A stretch of DNA of 64,000 bases from JAJVHZ01 sp041395385 (lineage in GTDB: Bacteria > Pseudomonadota > Gammaproteobacteria > JAJPIJ01): positions 124,001 to 188,000 of the forward strand of contig JAWLAN010000008.1 in the NCBI GenBank assembly GCA_041395385.1. Reading direction: 5' to 3'. Both the position numbers and the translations under genes were made by a program. Of this stretch, positions 60,885 through 64,000 are shown piece after piece (the first letter of the stretch is position 1; each line of letters opens with the position of its first letter). Under the pieces are notes generated by a model that was given only the letters and a program-made list of their open reading frames with translations, was not told where the DNA came from and ran no database searches.

Positions 60885-61511
60885 TCAGGGATAACGCACC
60901 ACGATGCCCTTCAGATTGAGTTCCTTCTCGAGCTTCTCGCGGGCCTGGTCTGCCTTCGCGCGCAGGAGCTCCGGACCGACGCGCACGCGAAACTTCTGCT
61001 CCTCGCCGGCGCCGATCTTCTCGACGAACGCGGCGTAGCCCTCCTTCTGCAGCCGGGCCTCGAGATCGCGGGCGTTCTGCTCGCTGGCGAAACTTCCCAG
61101 CTGGATCACCCAGGCATTGACGCCTGCGCGCTGATCCGCGCCTGCCGGCGCCGGCTCCCCGCCATCGTCGACGGCCGACGGCGGCACTCGCGGCACCGCG
61201 CCCTCGCGGGCGGCCGCCGTCGCGGCCTGCCCGGCGCCGGCCGCGGGCGGCGCGGTCGGGGCCGCCGCCTCCATGGCCTGCTCGGCCGATGGCGGCACCA
61301 CCGGCGTCACGGGTTCCACCGGCTCCAGGGGCACGATCTTGGAGGTGAACTCGCCACTCGGCGCCGTCGCCGGAGCCGCCGGGATGTTGCTCTCCTCGAT
61401 GCGCGGCGTCTCGATCGGCGAGCGCTCGACGAGCATGGGAACGAAGATGACTGCAAGCCCGACCAGCACGGCCGCACCCACGAGTCGTTGTTTGAGCGGG
61501 CGCTCCATCAC
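60885..61511 (-). CDS. SPOR-domain cell-envelope protein (DedD-like)
   Basis: A 208-residue protein with a short cytoplasmic tail, one transmembrane helix (GAAVLVGLAVIFVPML), an Ala/Pro-rich linker and a C-terminal SPOR domain (AWVIQLGSFASEQNARDLEARLQKEGY, FRVRVGPEL). SPOR domains bind denuded peptidoglycan at the septum. Position between folC and cvpA matches dedD. Confidence 0.9.
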   Translation of the reverse strand: MMERPLKQRLVGAAVLVGLAVIFVPMLVERSPIETPRIEESNIPAAPATAPSGEFTSKIVPLEPVEPVTPVVPPSAEQAMEAAAPTAPPAAGAGQAATAAAREGAVPRVPPSAVDDGGEPAPAGADQRAGVNAWVIQLGSFASEQNARDLEARLQKEGYAAFVEKIGAGEEQKFRVRVGPELLRAKADQAREKLEKELNLKGIVVRYP

Positions 61512-61518
61512 CGTGCAC

Positions 61519-62844
61519 CTAATCCGACGCGCGTCCCGCCCGCTCGAGGATGTCGGCCACCCCGGCCACCGTCAGGAACGAACCGAAGACCAGCACGCGA
61601 TCGCCGGGGCGCACGGCCGCCGACACCGCCTGATACGCCTCGGGAATGGAATCGTAGAGGTGCGCCGGCACGCGGGGCGAGTGGATCCGCAGCTGCTCGC
61701 GCAGGGCCGCGGCGGTCGCGCCGCGGCGGGCGGCGAGCGTGACCAGATACCACTCGTCGGCCAGATCGTGAAGGACGGAGAAGACCCCGCCTATGTCCTT
61801 GTCCTTCAGCATTCCGGCCAGGAAATGGGTACGCCCGCTGCACACCTGTTCGTTGCGCAGTGTCTCGGCCAGCACGCGGGCGGATTGGGGATTGTGCGCG
61901 ACATCCAGTATCCAGGCCACCTCGCCAGGATAGACCTGGTAGCGGCCGGCAAGTTGCACGTTGCGCAGTCCGGTCTCTATTGCGCGGCGCGACACCGGAC
62001 AGCGTGGAGCCAAGGCCTCGATGGCGCGCAGCACGCCGGCCGCGTTCTGGAACTGGAAGGCGCCGTGCAGGTGCGGCGGCGGCAGGTCTTTCATGACTCG
62101 CCCGGCCCCGTGCCACGACCAGCTTCCCGCGCCGATCTCGTAGCCGTATTCCTCTCCCAGCACGTACAACACCGTACCCACTCCTCGGGCATGCTCGATC
62201 AGGCTGTTCGGCGGACTGGGATCGGAGCATACCGCGGGACGCCGCGCGCGCATGATTCCGGCCTTCTCGCGGCCGATGCTTTCCCGGTCGGAGCCGAGAA
62301 AGTCGACGTGGTCGATGTCGATGGTGGCGATCAGCGCCACGTCGGCGTCCACGAGGTTGACGGCATCCAGGCGTCCGCCCATGCCGACCTCGAGTATCGC
62401 CACGTCGATGCCCGCGTGCATGAATATGTCCAGCGCCGCCAGCGTCCCGAACTCGAAATAGGTCAGCGAGATCTCACCACGAGCGCGATCGATGCGATCG
62501 AAGGCCGCGCAGATCGTCGCGTCGTCGGCGATCTCGCCGGCGACCCGGATGCGCTCGTTGTAGCGGATGAGGTGCGGCGAGGTGTATCGACCCACCCTGT
62601 ATCCGGCAGCGCTCAGAATGCTGTCCAGCATCGCCACGCTGGAACCCTTGCCGTTGGTGCCGGCCACGCTGACGGTCGCGTAACGGGGCTGTATGACCTG
62701 CATGCGCTCGGCGACCGCCCGGCATCGATCCAGCCCGAGCTCGATCTCCTTGGCATGCAGCGACTCCTGCCAGGCCAGCCACTCGCGCAGCGTGGTGAAT
62801 CGCGGTGACGTGCCTTGCGGGCTAAGGGCGTGTGTCGGCGTCAT
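61519..62844 (-). CDS. folC: Folylpolyglutamate synthase / dihydrofolate synthase
   Basis: A 441-residue Mur-ligase-like enzyme adding glutamate to (dihydro)folate. P-loop is VAGTNGKGSSVAM; other landmarks are YTSPHLIRYNERI, EVGMGGRLDAVN and ILDVAHNPQSA. ATG at 62842-62844 is chosen; an upstream TTG is possible. It lies 118 bases after accD. Confidence 0.95.
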   Translation of the reverse strand: MTPTHALSPQGTSPRFTTLREWLAWQESLHAKEIELGLDRCRAVAERMQVIQPRYATVSVAGTNGKGSSVAMLDSILSAAGYRVGRYTSPHLIRYNERIRVAGEIADDATICAAFDRIDRARGEISLTYFEFGTLAALDIFMHAGIDVAILEVGMGGRLDAVNLVDADVALIATIDIDHVDFLGSDRESIGREKAGIMRARRPAVCSDPSPPNSLIEHARGVGTVLYVLGEEYGYEIGAGSWSWHGAGRVMKDLPPPHLHGAFQFQNAAGVLRAIEALAPRCPVSRRAIETGLRNVQLAGRYQVYPGEVAWILDVAHNPQSARVLAETLRNEQVCSGRTHFLAGMLKDKDIGGVFSVLHDLADEWYLVTLAARRGATAAALREQLRIHSPRVPAHLYDSIPEAYQAVSAAVRPGDRVLVFGSFLTVAGVADILERAGRASD

Positions 62845-62962
62845 CGGGCGGCGCTGCAAGGGTCGGGGAAGACGCCTCGATCATACCGGAAGTTGAGGGG
62901 TGAAAGTCGCCGAGCGGCGGCGGTTGCAGCCGCGGTGAGGGGCGTCTGGGGCGAGGCAGGAA

Positions 62963-63823
62963 TCAGCTCGCCTGCTTGTCGCTCAGTATCGACAGTATCG
63001 AGGCGATCCGGTCGCGCATCTGCCGGCGATCGACGATCATGTCGACGGCGCCGTGGGCGAGCAGGAATTCGCTGCGCTGAAAGCCTTCCGGCAGCACCTG
63101 TCGCACCGTCTGTTCGATGACCCGGGGCCCCGCGAATCCGATGAGCGCATTGGGCTCGGCGACGTTGACGTCGCCGAGCATCGCGAGGCTGGCCGAGACG
63201 CCGCCCATGGTCGGGTCCGTCAGCACCGAGACGAACGGAATGCCTTGATCGCCGAGTCGCCGCAGCGCCGCGGCGGTCTTGCCCATCTGCATCAGGGAAA
63301 CCAGCGCCTCCTGCATGCGCGCGCCGCCGCTGGCGGAAAAACAGATCAGCGGCATGCGCTCCCGCAGCGCCGCGTCCGCCGCGCGCACGAACCGCTCGCC
63401 GACGACCGATCCCATCGACCCGCCCATGAACTCGAACTCGAACGCGCAGGCCACCACCGGCATGCCGCGCAGCGCGCCCCGCATGACCACCAGCGCGTCG
63501 GCCTCGCCGGTGTCCTTCTGCGCCTGCGTGAGCCGGTCCTTGTACTTCTTGGTGTCCTTGAACTTCAGGAAGTCCACCGGCCGCACGTCACCCGCCAGCT
63601 CCGTTCTCGGTTCCGCGTCGAGGAACCGGTCGAGGCGCCGGCGCGCGCTGATGCGCATGTGATGACCGCACTTCGGACACACGTCGAGATTGCGCTCGAG
63701 CTCGGCGCGATAGAGCATCGCCTTGCAGGCCGGACAGCTCGCCCATACCCCCTCGGGCACCGCGCGCTTGCTGATGCCCTCGGTGCGTATGCGCGAAGGC
63801 AGCAGCCGCTTGAACCAGCTCAT
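62963..63823 (-). CDS. accD: Acetyl-CoA carboxylase carboxyltransferase beta subunit
   Basis: A 286-residue subunit transferring carboxyl from biotin to acetyl-CoA. An N-terminal zinc finger (CPACKAML, CPKCGHH) is followed by the crotonase-like carboxyltransferase core (FSASGGARMQEALVSLMQM, DPTMGGVSASLAMLGD, GFAGPRVIEQT). ATG at 63821-63823 is preferred: MSWFKRL matches family starts and GAGGGAGG is upstream. Another ATG at 63845-63847 overlaps the trpA stop. Confidence 0.95.
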   Translation of the reverse strand: MSWFKRLLPSRIRTEGISKRAVPEGVWASCPACKAMLYRAELERNLDVCPKCGHHMRISARRRLDRFLDAEPRTELAGDVRPVDFLKFKDTKKYKDRLTQAQKDTGEADALVVMRGALRGMPVVACAFEFEFMGGSMGSVVGERFVRAADAALRERMPLICFSASGGARMQEALVSLMQMGKTAAALRRLGDQGIPFVSVLTDPTMGGVSASLAMLGDVNVAEPNALIGFAGPRVIEQTVRQVLPEGFQRSEFLLAHGAVDMIVDRRQMRDRIASILSILSDKQAS

Positions 63824-63843
63824 GGTCCCAAAGCCTCCCTCGG

Positions 63844-64000
63844 TCATGCCGCCTTGCTCACGGTGTCCATTCCCGCGCGCAGCGAGCCGATCAGTTCACG
63901 CGCCGCCGCGTGCATCCTCGCCTCGTCCCCCGCCGCGGACTCGATGGCGGCGACCAGCGCGCTGCCGACCACGACGGCGTCGGCGACGCGCGCCAGCTGC
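63844..64000 (-). CDS. trpA: Tryptophan synthase alpha chain, C-terminal part (cut by window edge)
   Basis: The last 51 codons of a minus-strand gene reading QLARVADAVVVGSALVAAI with a helical tail ending TVSKAA. The ADAVVVGSALV segment is the phosphate-binding C-terminal motif of TrpA. The stop is at 63844-63846, 20 bases before the accD start. It continues outside the window. Confidence 0.88.
   Translation of the reverse strand, partial: QLARVADAVVVGSALVAAIESAAGDEARMHAAARELIGSLRAGMDTVSKAA

Noticed and set aside
1..64000. tRNA, rRNA, CRISPR array, prophage or insertion sequence
   Set aside because: No T-loop plus acceptor pairing, no rRNA-like core, no regularly spaced direct repeats, and no transposase, integrase or phage structural ORF was seen on either strand.

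Overview
The window is a gene-dense (about 90% coding), high-GC chromosomal segment with the layout and gene content of a gammaproteobacterium. The best taxonomic marker is the right end: trpA(3' end)-accD-folC-SPOR protein-cvpA-purF-metZ, an order familiar from Pseudomonas and relatives. The narXL-narGHJI respiratory nitrate reductase locus, L-lactate permease/dehydrogenase and a serine-cycle (glyoxylate/C1) cluster suggest a metabolically flexible facultative anaerobe, possibly a methylotroph or an autotroph from a Chromatiales- or Acidiferrobacterales-like lineage. The lineage is inference. I saw no tRNA, rRNA, CRISPR array, prophage or transposase gene.

Layout. 1-4.8 kb: the 3' part of a very large TPR/outer-membrane beta-barrel protein, then a patatin-like phospholipase. 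4.8-5.0 kb: a palindromic repeat, with an inverted second copy at 31.4-31.6 kb. 5.2-13.3 kb: carbonic anhydrase, RsmB-type rRNA methyltransferase, a DUF3999/DUF2339 membrane pair, a HAD protein and a YgiD-type dioxygenase. 13.3-16.5 kb: a cNMP-binding/rhodanese-like protein, a secreted GlcG/HbpS-type heme-binding protein, and a small coiled-coil gene with a decayed duplicate on the other side of the heme-binding gene. 16.8-27.8 kb: narX, narL, a one-helix fragment of a formate/nitrite transporter, a polytopic membrane protein translationally coupled to narG, then narGHJI. 28-37.7 kb: DUF4124 protein, GlxA-type regulator divergent from a homocysteine methyltransferase, PsiF-like small protein, a cytochrome b/PepSY/two-component operon, FmdB zinc ribbon, and an ECF-type sigma factor with a membrane partner. 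37.8-38.1 kb: a candidate structured RNA with an intrinsic terminator.

38.1-44.1 kb: a BaiN-like flavoprotein, small conserved proteins, a flavocytochrome/b5-like pair, a TlpA thioredoxin and an outer-membrane barrel. 44.3-47.1 kb: lctP-lldD lactate operon. 47.2-55.8 kb: ppc, hydroxypyruvate/glyoxylate reductase, mtkB, mtkA, mclA and sgaA, all on the minus strand. Together they turn PEP, bicarbonate, malate, serine and glyoxylate into acetyl-CoA, glycine and glycerate. 56-64 kb: an unknown membrane protein, a chemoreceptor remnant, and the metZ-to-trpA block. metZ is preceded by a well-supported SAM-II riboswitch with its own promoter, antiterminator and terminator.

Most interesting items: (i) a TPR protein that seems to carry two successive outer-membrane barrels and is followed by a patatin; (ii) a TDT/SLAC1-like membrane protein plus an FNT stub where narK normally sits; (iii) the cloverleaf-like palindromic repeat placed directly after two stop codons in the same sense; (iv) the 37.9 kb RNA candidate; (v) the serine-cycle cluster. 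All protein calls are by reading the translations and recalling family motifs; no search was run.
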